Shown piece by piece: positions 11,300-21,990 of a DNA stretch of 40,156 bases. The DNA is taken from assembly GCF_000003605.2 (NCBI RefSeq), contig NW_003158735.1:77215-117370 (forward strand), written 5' to 3'. Under the pieces are notes generated by a model. The model was given only the letters and a program-made list of their open reading frames with translations, searched no databases and had not been told where the DNA came from. Position 1 is the first letter of the stretch. Every line of letters begins with the position of its first letter. The translations under genes were made by a program, and so were the position numbers. The stretch is from Saccoglossus kowalevskii. Lineage: Eukaryota; Hemichordata; Enteropneusta; Harrimaniidae.

Positions 11300-11993
11300 T
11301 ATCACGGGGTAAAATCTTCTCCACTGGGTCTCCACACTTGTCAGGGGGGAATCTCGTCTCGTCTCTCTATCTCGTCCCCTTGAGGTACGGGATCGGGAAA
11401 GTCACTTATACTTTACAGTCAAATAAGACACACACAACGAAATACGTTTCAGCTCTCGTCTTAGTCGGTCAATCGAGCACTCTATAAGACACAGCGCCCT
11501 GGGGGAAAAATCCCCAAGACTCTCGCAAGGCTGACCCAAGACTAGCCCAAGACTGGACTGCCTCAAGGCTCGCCCCTGGACTCTCTCGGACTCTCGACTG
11601 CCCAGGACTGCACTCTCTCTCTACTGCGTCTATCGTGCTCTGCTCGTCAAGACCAACTCAAACTCTCTTTATTCATTTTCACAACTCTAACCAATTACAA
11701 AGCAGTAAAAAGACTCTAAGGCGTAAACTTCAATCATAAAGCCAATCACACTAAGTACTGAATACGTCATATCTTTTGATTAATCGTTCACTACATTAAT
11801 AACTATGAATATAAACTGTCAGAATGAGTAGTCTAAAAAGCGGTGGTTATCTGGTAATTAGTTCCAAATCACTGAGCCAAGTTCCGTCCAAAACTTCAAA
11901 TAGACCTAAACGATGACAGACATAACACAGCAATTCAGCTAATAATCAGTTAATTAAGTCGGTTAACAGATACGCAAAAACAAATTCATGACA
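11300..11993 (-). mobile_element. Solo LTR-like insertion with 4-bp target duplication
   Basis: The 694-bp segment is absent from the paralogous block A sequence at about 5630-5660. It is bounded by ATAA on both sides (11296-11299 and 11994-11997). Read on the minus strand it begins TGTCATG and ends CGTGATA, short imperfect inverted termini, with an AATAAA signal (complement of 11668-11673) near the middle as expected for a U3-R-U5 layout. The interior is GC- and CT-rich (11300-11660), unlike its surroundings. No protein-coding domain is present. A solo LTR left by recombination between two LTRs is the best fit; a non-autonomous DNA transposon is possible, but the poly(A) signal argues for an LTR. 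Confidence 0.6.
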
Positions 11994-12049
11994 ATAACTG
12001 CAGGTAGACTTGCTTCTCGTCAACAAACAGTTTCCATACAAAGAATAAA

Positions 12050-13260
12050 TTTAATAGATGAACAAAACAAGCATAAGTTGGATCAATCTGATTAAAATAA
12101 GATCCTAGTTTTTGCTTGTTTTGTATATATATTTTATTTTGATCTAGTATTTTGTTAATTGCGAAAGCCAACAAGGATCTGACCAAATGCCTATGTAAGT
12201 CCCTTTCAAATCTCGTAAGTAACAGCCAATCACAGCCCCCCTTTTATACAGGTTGTCGGTTGCTTATTTTTCAGTGTAGCGATACTCTACGGGCAATCTT
12301 TCTGTACATTATATTTTGCCATTTGAATAACCATTAATATAGAAAAATAATAGTATATTTTTTATTTACTAAAGAGATTCCACAGAATTTTACAAATTTT
12401 GTCATTACATTGAATATTGTTTTCACTTCCAACAAATGTGTACACTCCCTGGTGCATCGTTGCCAGCCTAGGTTCGTTTATTCAGTCCACGCTTCAATCA
12501 AACACTGAGCATAATTATATAGAATGGAAGCAAAAAATAAGTAAATCGTAATGATTAAAACATCGTAATCAGCTATATAGTAAACAACGCAAACTGATTT
12601 TAAATTGTATAACGGTCACCGGTTCACGGTATCGATGCAGAATATCAGAACAAAAATATTGCCTGATCAATTGAGATGTGTTGCAAATAAAAATATTTCA
12701 TTCCAGTCAAAATCAAGTCAATTACTTATTAATAACAAATTATTGTATAATGTACAAAATGTTGATACATTTGGATATTTACAGCTACGGCTTCAATACC
12801 GTAGACGATTTTGGCCCGATCGTCAACAAAACTCATCTCCAGGGCAAGCGACTGGAAAACGATACCGGTGTTCGGTTGAACCGGTGGAAAAAATCGTCAA
12901 GCTCGGAATAACTACGCAAGATAACGAGCTAAATTGGGACTATTCAAGCCACAATATAAACATAAAAATTAAAGATGACTTTTGTTGCATTTGACTATGA
13001 TAAAATTACCGAAAAACCGTGTTTTCCCAATACATCGGTATAATCCGCCATTTTATTTTATTGTGCTTGCGACCTGACTCTGCCAGTGACGTCATCAGGT
13101 GCGCTATAGAGAGAGGTCTGTGATTCATTGACTAAAATCGTCGATAGTGGGTATCGCTGAAATCTCGTTACATAGGCAGAGGCTCAGATGTATGTAGGGC
13201 GGAATTAAAAAAAATCACAAAATCAAAGTAAAATAATAAAGCATTAATAAAAAAAGTAAT
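12050..13260. other. Insert in block B with a CpG-rich patch
   Basis: Absent from block A. At 12600-12920 composition shifts to more GC with repeated ACCGG strings (about 12618, 12855, 12880) and an open frame on the plus strand (12605-12994) that I cannot assign. At 13050-13200 are CCGCCATTTTA (YY1-like) and a perfect CRE TGACGTCA (13087-13094). The region could be a mobile element with its own promoter or a displaced gene fragment. No protein family is recognised. Confidence 0.35.
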
Positions 13261-14741
13261 AAAATATAAATTGAAAATTATTTGAACAATAATTACCTTA
13301 AACGTTCTAGATATGCATAAATCTCGCCTTCTATGTAAAATACCGATACATTACAATTACGTTAATTTTGAGATGGAGACTTATCATTTAATATCAGTAA
13401 TCTTGACTTAAGAATTCGGAGGGTGACTTCCCAGGTTTGTCGGTAACGAGTACACAACAAGTTTAATTGTCAACACAGCGAATACAGTTTTACATACATA
13501 CAGTTTCAGCGATCCGAAGTTATGCATATGTAATATTCGCTGTCACCAAATGAGGATAATATGCCATATTATGTGTTTCGAATTATTTGCAATATAGTTC
13601 TCATATAATATAGTTCTCATTGGTTAATCGGCATCACGCACCGCCCTGTTATCAAAGGTTAACTGAGTAGTGATTGAGTTGAATGCACGAATATGAATAT
13701 GTGTAACTCGCCTATGTCTCATGTTTCCCCAGTTTTGTACGGACCATTTAAACAACAAAACCCTTAATGATTATTTCACTTTAAACAAATTGAGGTTATC
13801 TTTATCTAATAAATTACCTATATATGATTGTTGGTGGACGTTCTTTGCGCAACTGACATACAAGCGCCTACAACGTCTATTTATGAATGCTCAACCAATC
13901 ACGTTTATTCAATATTACGTCAGTCCGATGTATTGTAATTGAAATAACAAACTCTGCATTGTCCACTGTCGCGTGATAACACCCTCGGCTCGGACAATAT
14001 CTTGTGATAATATAAAACCTCTTATTATGATAGTGGGGATTTATAACATGCAATAATAGACAGCTCATCGCCATTTATTTTCTAAATGAAATGAATATTT
14101 ATTAAGTGTATTTGTATTTATTTATTTACAAATAATGCATTAAATCTCCGTATATGTATTGGAAAATGTCATGACAAAAATTTAAACACTGTTTTTTTTG
14201 TAATTGTACTACAATTTAATTGACTAATTTAAATTGTGTGTCCAATGGTTTATACATAAAAACAATGTAGACCAATTATTTGCAAATACTAGATATTATT
14301 ATACATCTGTTACCGGGACGCCATAAGTTGCAGCGTTCCGTAATTTTGCAGTATTGCACTGGGTATTTACATACTACCATACTAGGAAATGCGAATTCCA
14401 AATATGAAGCGATTACATGGCAGCGCCTAGGGTTTGGCCGGACTTTACACAAAGAAGTCCGCCCAATCTGCTCTAAACGTTTTGTATTTCTGCATACCCC
14501 TGATGTTTCCTGGGAGGAAAAGATGTATAGTAATAAGGTTATTGCGAGGATACCGCAAAATTATTTTTAATAATTATTACTCATTTATCTGTAGTTGGTT
14601 CAATGGTCTAAAATTGTTGACAAATATGAAACGTCACCATTTGTGTATTTTATTACTTCTGGTTAAATGATATAAATATGTCTTAATGTGCATATCAATA
14701 AAGGCAGCGTAAAAAAAACTTCTTAAGACTGGTTAATTAAG
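13261..14741. repeat. Spacer repeat, copy B (pairs with 6121-7106)
   Basis: Matches copy A in the same order, but is interrupted by extra sequence at about 13410-13500, 13770-14170 and 14300-14580. The last insertion has a higher GC content and contains a plus-strand open frame (14280-14570) with no recognised motif. Confidence 0.8.
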
Positions 14742-14774
14742 TTAACTTTTAGCTCGCACAGCCAGACGCCGTTT

Positions 14775-16138
14775 CATCAGAACGTGGCATCGTGGACTCC
14801 TACGTGGTGCCAGCGTTTTTCATGAATGCAATGTTGCTATTTCCAATATTCTAGTGGAGGTGGACGACCTAAAACTCTCTATTTGTTGTGCCACAAAAGT
14901 GTGTCTATTTCTACTGTTAGTAAGTGTAATGGTATGGACTACGCGGTGCAAACAGAAGTAGCGACTGTTCAGAAGCGGGTCACAACATTTTTTGACGTCT
15001 GTAGAGATGTGCCATAAACAACATGTTTAAGATGATCTAAATAGATAGGGCACATATGTGGCATAAATAAAAGCACCCCTCTGTATATCTGCCGTTAAAA
15101 ACATTATATTGCCCCAAAATACAATGTAAAGAATACACTATTTGTTTGCCACTCTGTTAGATTGCCCAAGCATGTTTCTAGCTGAATCAATTCTGTAGAT
15201 TAAAGTTCGTAAATAAAAAAAGGTTTAGTTTATTTTTCATTATTTTAGCTCCCTTAAGTAACAAGTATTTTTTTTCTAAGAAGGCTGGTACAACAACAAA
15301 TACACTACAATAACAAAATATTCCTAACATATTACTCACATTAAAATTACAGCACGATAATATATTGGGTACATTTTTCATAGAAATATCAATTTTCAAT
15401 GTTAACGAATGAGTGGTAAATGGTTTTGGAGCACATAAACTACCCAGCATTGTGTTCGATTGAAAACATTATTAAAAGTCATAGAACATTGACAAAGAAT
15501 GGTTTACTACTAATTTAGAATGACAAAAGAATGATTTTAACTATTCCACTTCAAACAAAATAATTACATGACTTATATGGTTATTCATTTTAAACAAATC
15601 TTGCAATTTCAAAAAACGTGCAACAAAATAAAAAAACGTATATTACGAAAACTATGATAAATTGAAAATAGTTTCTTGATACAAAAGTGATTAAATGATG
15701 TCAGCAGTTGAAACATTTTCTTTATTCACTTTAGCAAATATTATATTCAACGAATTAGATTTCATTAGATTCAGTGACAACAATTATTTAATTTCAGGTT
15801 TATAAGTGGTAGTGCACGTATTGTAAGTAAACACTTTAGCTGAAAGAACCCTGAGAATGCTAGCAGGTGGATTGTGGGTTACATATCTGTTCAGGCCTTA
15901 AACAAATGACAAGATATAATTTTGCATCAGGACCCCTCTCTGGCGCAAGTTCTGACTGGTACCAAAGTAAATAGGTCCGTTCTTGAATTCAAAATGATCT
16001 AGTTTTTACCTTTCGGAAACTATCGGATTTCCGTGCTTTATTTTTAAATTAACGCAATAAGGTCATTAATAGACGTCGAGCAGTGAATATATTGCACGAC
16101 TTGAAACCATTCTATGTTAAACTACGGGGTGTGTTAAA
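14775..16138. repeat. Local duplication, left copy (pairs with 17081-18278)
   Basis: Collinear with 17081-18278. Shared strings include GACTCCTACGTGGT, ATGAATGCAATGTTGCTATT, TTCAGAAGCGGGTCAC, AGCACCCCTCT and, at the right end, ACGCAATAAGGTCATTA followed by AACTACGGGGTGTGTT. The left copy has about 240 bases (near 15806-16044) that are missing from the right copy. A short frame reading DSYVVPA is open in both but is not maintained downstream, so coding function is not supported. Confidence 0.85.
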
Positions 16139-16252
16139 CTTTGACTAACATACCTATACATATAAAAATCATGCAATTGGAGTACACATAATCCATTCCT
16201 TATTTAGTCCCTGTATTTTTTTTAAAAAAGACCTCCGACCTCTGTCTTTGTA

Positions 16253-16630
16253 CGCAAACACTCCATTGTCCATACGCCCAAAGGGAAGGGAATAACTATT
16301 TACTACAATTATTTCATTTTTTTTAATTCTTATTTTACTGACGACATTATTCAAACACGTACGTTGCTTTATAAGCTTATTTGATCTATAATAATCGTAT
16401 TCAAATCTAATGAATACGTGCCACACATGTTATTGATATATGTGTGTTATACGCACACGATGTTTATTCGAGGGTTCATCTGATATAATTTATTATTATC
16501 ATTGCGCTCTATGGATATTTGATAATTCGTTAATGAGCAGGACAAGTTCCCAGTCTATTCGACGATTATCTTACTTTGTTAAATAATATTGTTCAACATT
16601 AAATCTAAAACCACTTGGCAGACTAACTTA
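16253..16630. repeat. Spacer repeat, copy B (pairs with 8188-8515)
   Basis: Counterpart of 8188-8515, closing block B. It lies between the two members of the local duplication (14775-16138 and 17081-18278), so at least one of these was inserted or duplicated after block B formed. Confidence 0.8.
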
Positions 16631-17080
16631 AATCATATCCCTCAGGCTGTCGTGTGGAAAATAGAATATTTTACATATTTTCTTAGCAACATGGCGGCTA
16701 TTTTTAGACCGCTATGTATATGAGCATGTTACCGTTCGCTGGTTATATTTATAGAACAGTAAAGCAGATCACGAGGTATAGTTTGAAGCATTAGACTGTG
16801 AAGCCCTAAGTTTGTCTGATACCTGTGACGCAACATGTTTTTAATAGGATACAGATATTTTAAAGCACCTCTAACGACTCAGAGCCCCAAATATAAGTAA
16901 CTTATCCATTGCTCTGTTCACTAACAGTGTCAATACTCAAACGAACTGGCAATAGAACATAGATAAATTACGAGACCTACTAACAATAGAAAAAACAAAC
17001 ATTAGTTGTGTTGACGAGAATCAACATTTCCACGGACTGTATTGTATCAACACGAGCAAACAAAATCTATTGCTGCGTAT
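16631..17080. other. Non-coding spacer
   Basis: No gene is recognised. A YY1-like string AACATGGCGGC lies at 16689-16699; the ATG inside it opens only a ten-codon frame. Near 17008-17020 the inverted form of the tRNA-like repeat core occurs (TTGACGAGAA). Confidence 0.4.
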
Positions 17081-18278
17081 CATTAGAACGCAGCCTCGTC
17101 GACTCCTACGTGGTACCAGCGCTTTTCCATGAATGCAATGTTGCTATTTCCAATATTCTCTTGGAGGTGGAAGATCTAAAACTTCCAATTTGTTTGTTCA
17201 TATATAAGTTTGTCCATTTCTACTGTTAGTAAGTGTAATGGAATGGACAACGCCATGCCAAACAATGCGACTAGTATGGTTAGAAATTGGGTAGCCCGCG
17301 AACAGAAATATGGGCTGTTCAGAAGCGGGTCACGACATTTTTTGTCTGTAGAGGGACCATGAACAACGTGTTACGTTAAAAATGACCTAAATAGATAGGA
17401 TACATAGATAGGGCATAAATAAGAGCACCCCTCTATATATCTGCCGTTAAAAATATTGTATTGCCACAAAATACAATGTAAAGAACGTACTATTTGTTTG
17501 TCATTTTGTTCGATTGCCCGAGCATGTTTCTAGCTGGATTAAAGTTTGTAAATAAAAAAAATATTAGTAATTTTGTTATTGTTATTATCTAATGACATTT
17601 ATACACGGTAGCTCCCTTAAGTAGCAAGTATTTATTTCTGAGAAAGCTGGAACAACAACAGATACATAGCAATAACAAACTCTTACTAAATTGTATTCAC
17701 ATTAAAATTACATTAGATAAAATACAAGGTACGTTTTTCATAGAAATATTAACAACTGCTTTTCAATTTTTAATAACGTTAATAAATAAGTGGTAAATGG
17801 TTTTAGAGCACGTAAGCTTTTCAGCATTGTGTTTGATTCAAAACACTTAGTAATAAAACATTTACAAAGCATAGTTTATTTCTAATTTTACGATGACAAT
17901 AGAATGATTTTAACTCGTCCACTCCAAACAAAATAATTACATGACTTATATAGTTATTCAATTAGGAAAATCTTGCATACTCAAACAACGTGCAACAAAA
18001 TGATAAAATAACGTATATAACACAAACTCCGGTAAATTGAAAATATATTCTAAATTAAATGACGTCAGCTGCTAAAAAAACCCACATATTCTTATATTCA
18101 CTTTAGCCAATATTATATTCAACGATAGAGTTTTGATTGGATTCATGGCAACAATTATTTGATTTATGGTTTTTAAACAGTCGATTTAACGCAATAAGGT
18201 CATTAGTAGACGTCGAGTAGCGGTGAATGTAGTGCATGACTTGAAACCATTCTTTGTTAAACTACGGGGTGTGTTGAA
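17081..18278. repeat. Local duplication, right copy (pairs with 14775-16138)
   Basis: Right member of the pair. It lacks the 240-base segment of the left copy and carries its own small indels, for example about 30 extra bases near 17270-17300. The frame from 17008 to 17229 is open across the DSYVVPALFHECN string, but the equivalent in the left copy is frameshifted. The duplicate may derive from a lost gene, but I cannot say which. Confidence 0.85.
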
Positions 18279-18675
18279 CATGTCATTCGATAATGCATTG
18301 TAGCTGTTCTCACTGTATATGATGTGATTTCCAGCTGTTGTCAGTCATCAACACATTGCCTATTAAAATTTAAATAAGCGTATTCAATGCAGGTCATGTG
18401 ATACAATGAATGTTATGAAAGGACATTAACACAACAATCTTGTCTACGCAAACTGCAAAAAAGGTTGGGCCATGGCCTCTCAGGTAAATTAGAAATAGTG
18501 AGACATACACGCATGTTCGCTCTCACTGGCTGGCTAACCCACCTTAATCTGACTATCAGGAACCATGGTTTAAGGTCTTAATCAATCGAAACAGCAACAG
18601 CCTTCTACCCCGTGTTGAGTGCAGCTTATGTTGTGTTTCAAAATAGAATTGTCATGAATCTAAGTTATTTCAGGG

Positions 18676-18811
18676 NNNNNNNNNNNNNNNNNNNNNNNNN
18701 NNNNNNNNNNNNNNNNNNNNNNNNNNNNNNNNNNNNNNNNNNNNNNNNNNNNNNNNNNNNNNNNNNNNNNNNNNNNNNNNNNNNNNNNNNNNNNNNNNNN
18801 NNNNNNNNNNN
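18676..18811. other. Assembly gap (136 N)
   Basis: Run of unspecified bases. Any open frame drawn across it is meaningless. Confidence 1.
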
Positions 18812-19214
18812 ATGACAGCGGTATGTAATAAAAATCATGTTTTTTTTCTGATCGCGCATGCATTAATTACATGGCTTAATTATGCAAATCATTCAATAGA
18901 AAGACGAAATGATGAATAATACAACTTTTAGCTGCCAGTAACCAGTGAGTATTATATTCTGTTATGCGTGGCTTTGCATGATCACTGTTTATGACAGATC
19001 TCAAACAACTGAGGTCGCATAAATACCTTCAATGTAAAAAAGACTCCATATTTTAAACTGATCCACATAAGAACAAATATTTTGTTGAAATTTGATTAAA
19101 TTAAAAGTATTCAGTGGATGGGTTGTGGAAGCAAACGAAACATTGAAATAAAAAATATTAAAATGTGCAAAAAGCAGTCAGTTTAGAAGTGTTTAATCAA
19201 GAGTTGTCCAGACC

Positions 19215-19320
19215 CACATGTTGCCGGTACTCGTCAATAAACAAAGCTTCACGCACAAGTGAACAGCTGACGTAAATGAAGTACGCCCTCGCAACATGGT
19301 TTAAGATAAAACGCCGTGAA
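19215..19320 (+). repeat. Dispersed repeat, copy 1 (pairs with 32095-32200)
   Basis: Shares with 32095-32200 the ordered strings GGTACT(C)GTCAATAAACA, CTGACGTAAATGAAGTACG against GTGACGTAATTGAAGTACG, CCCTCGCA, and TTTA(A)GATAAAA. Same orientation. The CTCGTCAATAAACA core is also found near 5671 and 12015, suggesting a SINE-like family. Confidence 0.65.
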
Positions 19321-19906
19321 ACAAAAAACATTGGCTAACAACAACGATATTATTTGTTCATATGCTAATTAGTGGTATGATACCTTACCACTGAAGTACA
19401 GACGATCTGCCAGCTACAGACGACTATGCAGAACACCACCACGACAAGGTAGTTGACTAATCCGCTGAACAATAGAGGCATACATTACACTGAAGTTGTA
19501 TGCTTGCAGTAGTGAGAGAAGCTAGCTCATCGAGACCAATCTCTATAATTGAGTGCTTTGATGTAAGTTCACTATTCACTAGGGGTGTAACTAATGTGGA
19601 TACATCTTGCCGACTAAAATTGATTGATCTTGAAAGGCTTGACTGGACTAAGGTCTAGAAACTGGAACGTATATTACTGACTGGTGATGAGTTATTGCGC
19701 TTCCCTGGCCTTGAATAACCATATTTTTTTCTGTTTCAGTCATTGATATATATTGTTCCGAAATAAGTTTCTTGCCAGTGGGTAACACAAAGTCAGGAAA
19801 CGTTGCACTGAGGCAAAGTAAGGTGACATAAAGAAAAGCAAAGCTAAGCAAAACATAGCAAAGTGAAACAACGCTAAGCTAAGCTTAAAGCGGGAGGGTC
19901 GTCACC

Positions 19907-19918
19907 TGCGCACGCGCG
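19907..19918 (+). promoter_or_regulatory. NRF1-like site in a CpG-rich patch
   Basis: TGCGCACGCGCG fits the NRF1 consensus YGCGCAYGCGCR at every position. It lies about 370 bases before the sulfotransferase start codon in one of the few CpG-rich patches in the window, so it is a candidate promoter element for that gene. Activity is inferred only from the motif and its position. Confidence 0.4.
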
Positions 19919-20286
19919 GGAATTGAATCCTAAGCGATGATAACAATACACGCTGGGAACGCAAAGACTCATGGGTAGACGCTTGTTTGTAAACAATGAC
20001 ACGCTATGGCCACCTGAAGCATACGTACGTGACGACACCCCCGTAATAATCTACTTTCATTAAAAGTGGTTTTTATAACCTAATTTGTGCTGTAATCACA
20101 AGGTGTTTTTGTCCAGCAATGATTTCGAATATCATATTGCAAAGCTAACAAGTTAACAAAATACTTACATTGTTTTTCACCATGAACCATTGATACATTT
20201 CAATTTAAACCAATTTCTCTTAAGTATGTCGAGTATTAATATTATATGTTTGTGTTTGACCATCAGGTATCTCGGTGACATTGAAC

Positions 20287-21507
20287 ATGAAATTTTCCAG
20301 AATTATGTACAGTATGCTGCTATGTAATATAATGGCCTGTTTATCCATAATATATTGGCATGTTACAGTGAATCCCGTTCGGTTGTCATCTGTACACAAC
20401 ACGGATGTCGCTTCAAACATGAACGTTCAGAACAATACTGATAGGCAAGTACCAAATCTCACGGTTGACCAGCTCGTTTACAATATTACCAGTCAGCATG
20501 CTAATGAATCAGTTACCACAGGCCAGTCACATAGACACATCTCGACGTCAATGAAATTACCAGTGACAGATAATAAGGGTGTGTGCAAGAGTCTGAATAA
20601 AGAACTTCGAGATATCTACAATACTTCTGATGCCGGTAGAAAACCTCTTCCAAATTTCTATTTGAGTTGTAATGAATCAGCACACAGTCAATATCGTGCA
20701 GCAAATGTTATTTTTACGCATCTGCCAAAAGTTGGTGGCACATCAGTTGAGAAAATACTGTTGCAGATTACACCAAAGGAGGGGGTGTTAAGAAAAAGTT
20801 CAGTTGCTCATTGCAGTCAACTATACAAGGAATGTGTTAACTCTAGGAATGATTCTTCACAAACTGTATACTATTCGAAACGTACATATGGTATCCATGA
20901 CTACGTGTTCAAATACAGACCAGTTGCATATGTTACATGGTTTCGTGAGCCAATTGCGAAGCTTGTTTCAAGCTACTATTACCTGCAGAAAACGCATTGT
21001 GGACATGCCCATCCAATTTGTAAAAAGTTCTTGCAGAGAACTTCTTCACTTACAGATTTCTTAAAACGTAGTAAAAGAGTGCATTTACAAGATATGAGTA
21101 ATAATATGGTACGACTTTTACAGTTTGGCGATAATCCCACAATTGATGATACATTTGAAGATGGACATGGAGCAGTACATTTATCTGAGGCATATGAAAT
21201 ACCTGATGTAGAAGAGAAACACTATCTTGTTGCTAAGAGAAACATAGAAACCAATATGGCATTCATTGGCCTGACAGAGGACTTTAAAACCTCTCAAGAA
21301 ATGCTAAGTCATATATTTGGTATATCACAGCAAAATGACACTGTTCATATCAACGCTAATGCCCACACTGAAATCCTTACAGAGTATGAATTGAATGAAC
21401 TACGTACACGAAATAAATGGGACTTGAAGCTTTATGAAGATGCAAAGAAAATTTACCAAGAACAAAAAGAGAACTACTTTAAAACAAAAAAGCAAACACT
21501 TGTATAA
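20287..21507 (+). CDS. Golgi carbohydrate sulfotransferase (intact, single exon)
   Basis: A 406-residue type II membrane protein is predicted: a six-residue cytosolic tail, a hydrophobic anchor at about 7-24 (MYSMLLCNIMACLSIIYW), a stem rich in N-glycosylation sequons (N49, N57, N66, N73, N112, N129) and a luminal catalytic domain. The PAPS 5'-phosphosulfate loop is LPKVGGTSVEKIL at 147-159 and the 3'-phosphate motif is FREPIAKLVSSYY at 219-231. A late RTRNKWDLKLYEDAKKIY segment (373-390) is typical of the C-terminal helix of membrane-bound carbohydrate sulfotransferases. It should transfer sulfate from PAPS to a glycan in the Golgi lumen; the subfamily (HNK-1/chondroitin type, Gal-3-O or 2-O type) and acceptor are unresolved. 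The ATG at 20287 has A at -3; an upstream in-frame GTG is not used in animals. The coding region has no intron. Length is usual for the family. A broken paralogue lies at 834-1902. Confidence 0.87.
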   Translation: MKFSRIMYSMLLCNIMACLSIIYWHVTVNPVRLSSVHNTDVASNMNVQNNTDRQVPNLTVDQLVYNITSQHANESVTTGQSHRHISTSMKLPVTDNKGVCKSLNKELRDIYNTSDAGRKPLPNFYLSCNESAHSQYRAANVIFTHLPKVGGTSVEKILLQITPKEGVLRKSSVAHCSQLYKECVNSRNDSSQTVYYSKRTYGIHDYVFKYRPVAYVTWFREPIAKLVSSYYYLQKTHCGHAHPICKKFLQRTSSLTDFLKRSKRVHLQDMSNNMVRLLQFGDNPTIDDTFEDGHGAVHLSEAYEIPDVEEKHYLVAKRNIETNMAFIGLTEDFKTSQEMLSHIFGISQQNDTVHINANAHTEILTEYELNELRTRNKWDLKLYEDAKKIYQEQKENYFKTKKQTLV

Positions 21508-21990
21508 ACATAGAAAGCTTCTTGGAATGCATATTTGACACATTATATAGTATAATTATTATATTTGATTAAATTGTATTTCAACTTGAAAACATTTCTA
21601 TTCATTATATGGATGAATTTAAATAAATAAAATACAATCAAAAAAAAATTCAGATAATTCAGCAATTTATATTAAGAATAATTCATAACGACCTGTAATT
21701 CCTATGCACCTATAAATATTTTTCACAATTCCTGATTTTATTGTCTTAAATTATGAATGAAAGAAGCTGAATAAAATTGAAAACTATGTATTGTGTTCAA
21801 TAGATTTTACTTGGTAGAAATACTGTTTCTCTGCTTAAAAACGAAAGAATTTCACAATGTCGAAAACGTAAAGTCTTTAACGCAATATTAATTCACTTAT
21901 GATGTTCACCGAAATAATTTTCTAAGGTCAGTTCTCGATTATTATTAGCCGCCTCATTATCAGCGTATCTGGAAAGGTGATACAGCAAAA
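21508..21990 (+). repeat. 3' flank shared with 1903-2440
   Basis: Matches the flank of the broken copy to about 21990, with small deletions relative to it (for example the segment equivalent to about 2148-2195). Confidence 0.8.
21622..21631 (+). terminator. Polyadenylation signals of the sulfotransferase
   Basis: Two overlapping AATAAA hexamers (21622-21627 and 21626-21631) lie about 115 bases after the stop codon. The equivalent AATAAA is present in the broken copy at 2035-2040. This gives a short 3' UTR if used. Confidence 0.6.

Larger units (their letters stand above)
8869..16630 (+). repeat. Duplication block B
   Basis: Collinear with block A (4268-8515) but nearly twice as long because of sequence absent from A: about 9068-9634, 10190-11100, 11300-11993 (solo LTR), 12050-13260, about 14300-14580 and 14742-16250. 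Blocks A and B are separated by only about 350 bases, so the event looks like a tandem duplication followed by decay and insertion. Confidence 0.65.
18812..20286. other. Upstream region of the intact sulfotransferase
   Basis: Contains a dispersed repeat (19215-19320, shared with 32095-32200), a low-complexity AAAGC-rich stretch (about 19818-19890), and a GC- and CpG-rich patch at 19889-20045 that stands out from the AT-rich surroundings. A splice-acceptor-like string (TTTGACCATCAG ending at 20266) lies 20 bases before the start codon, so the mRNA may have an upstream non-coding exon. No protein-coding gene is seen. Confidence 0.45.

Noticed and set aside
18612-18863. Open frames running through the N block, also those at 29145-29460.
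   Set aside because: They consist mostly of unknown bases.
20275-20286. Longer sulfotransferase start at GTG, four codons upstream.
   Set aside because: Animal genes do not normally start at GTG. The ATG at 20287 has A at -3 and leads directly into the membrane anchor.
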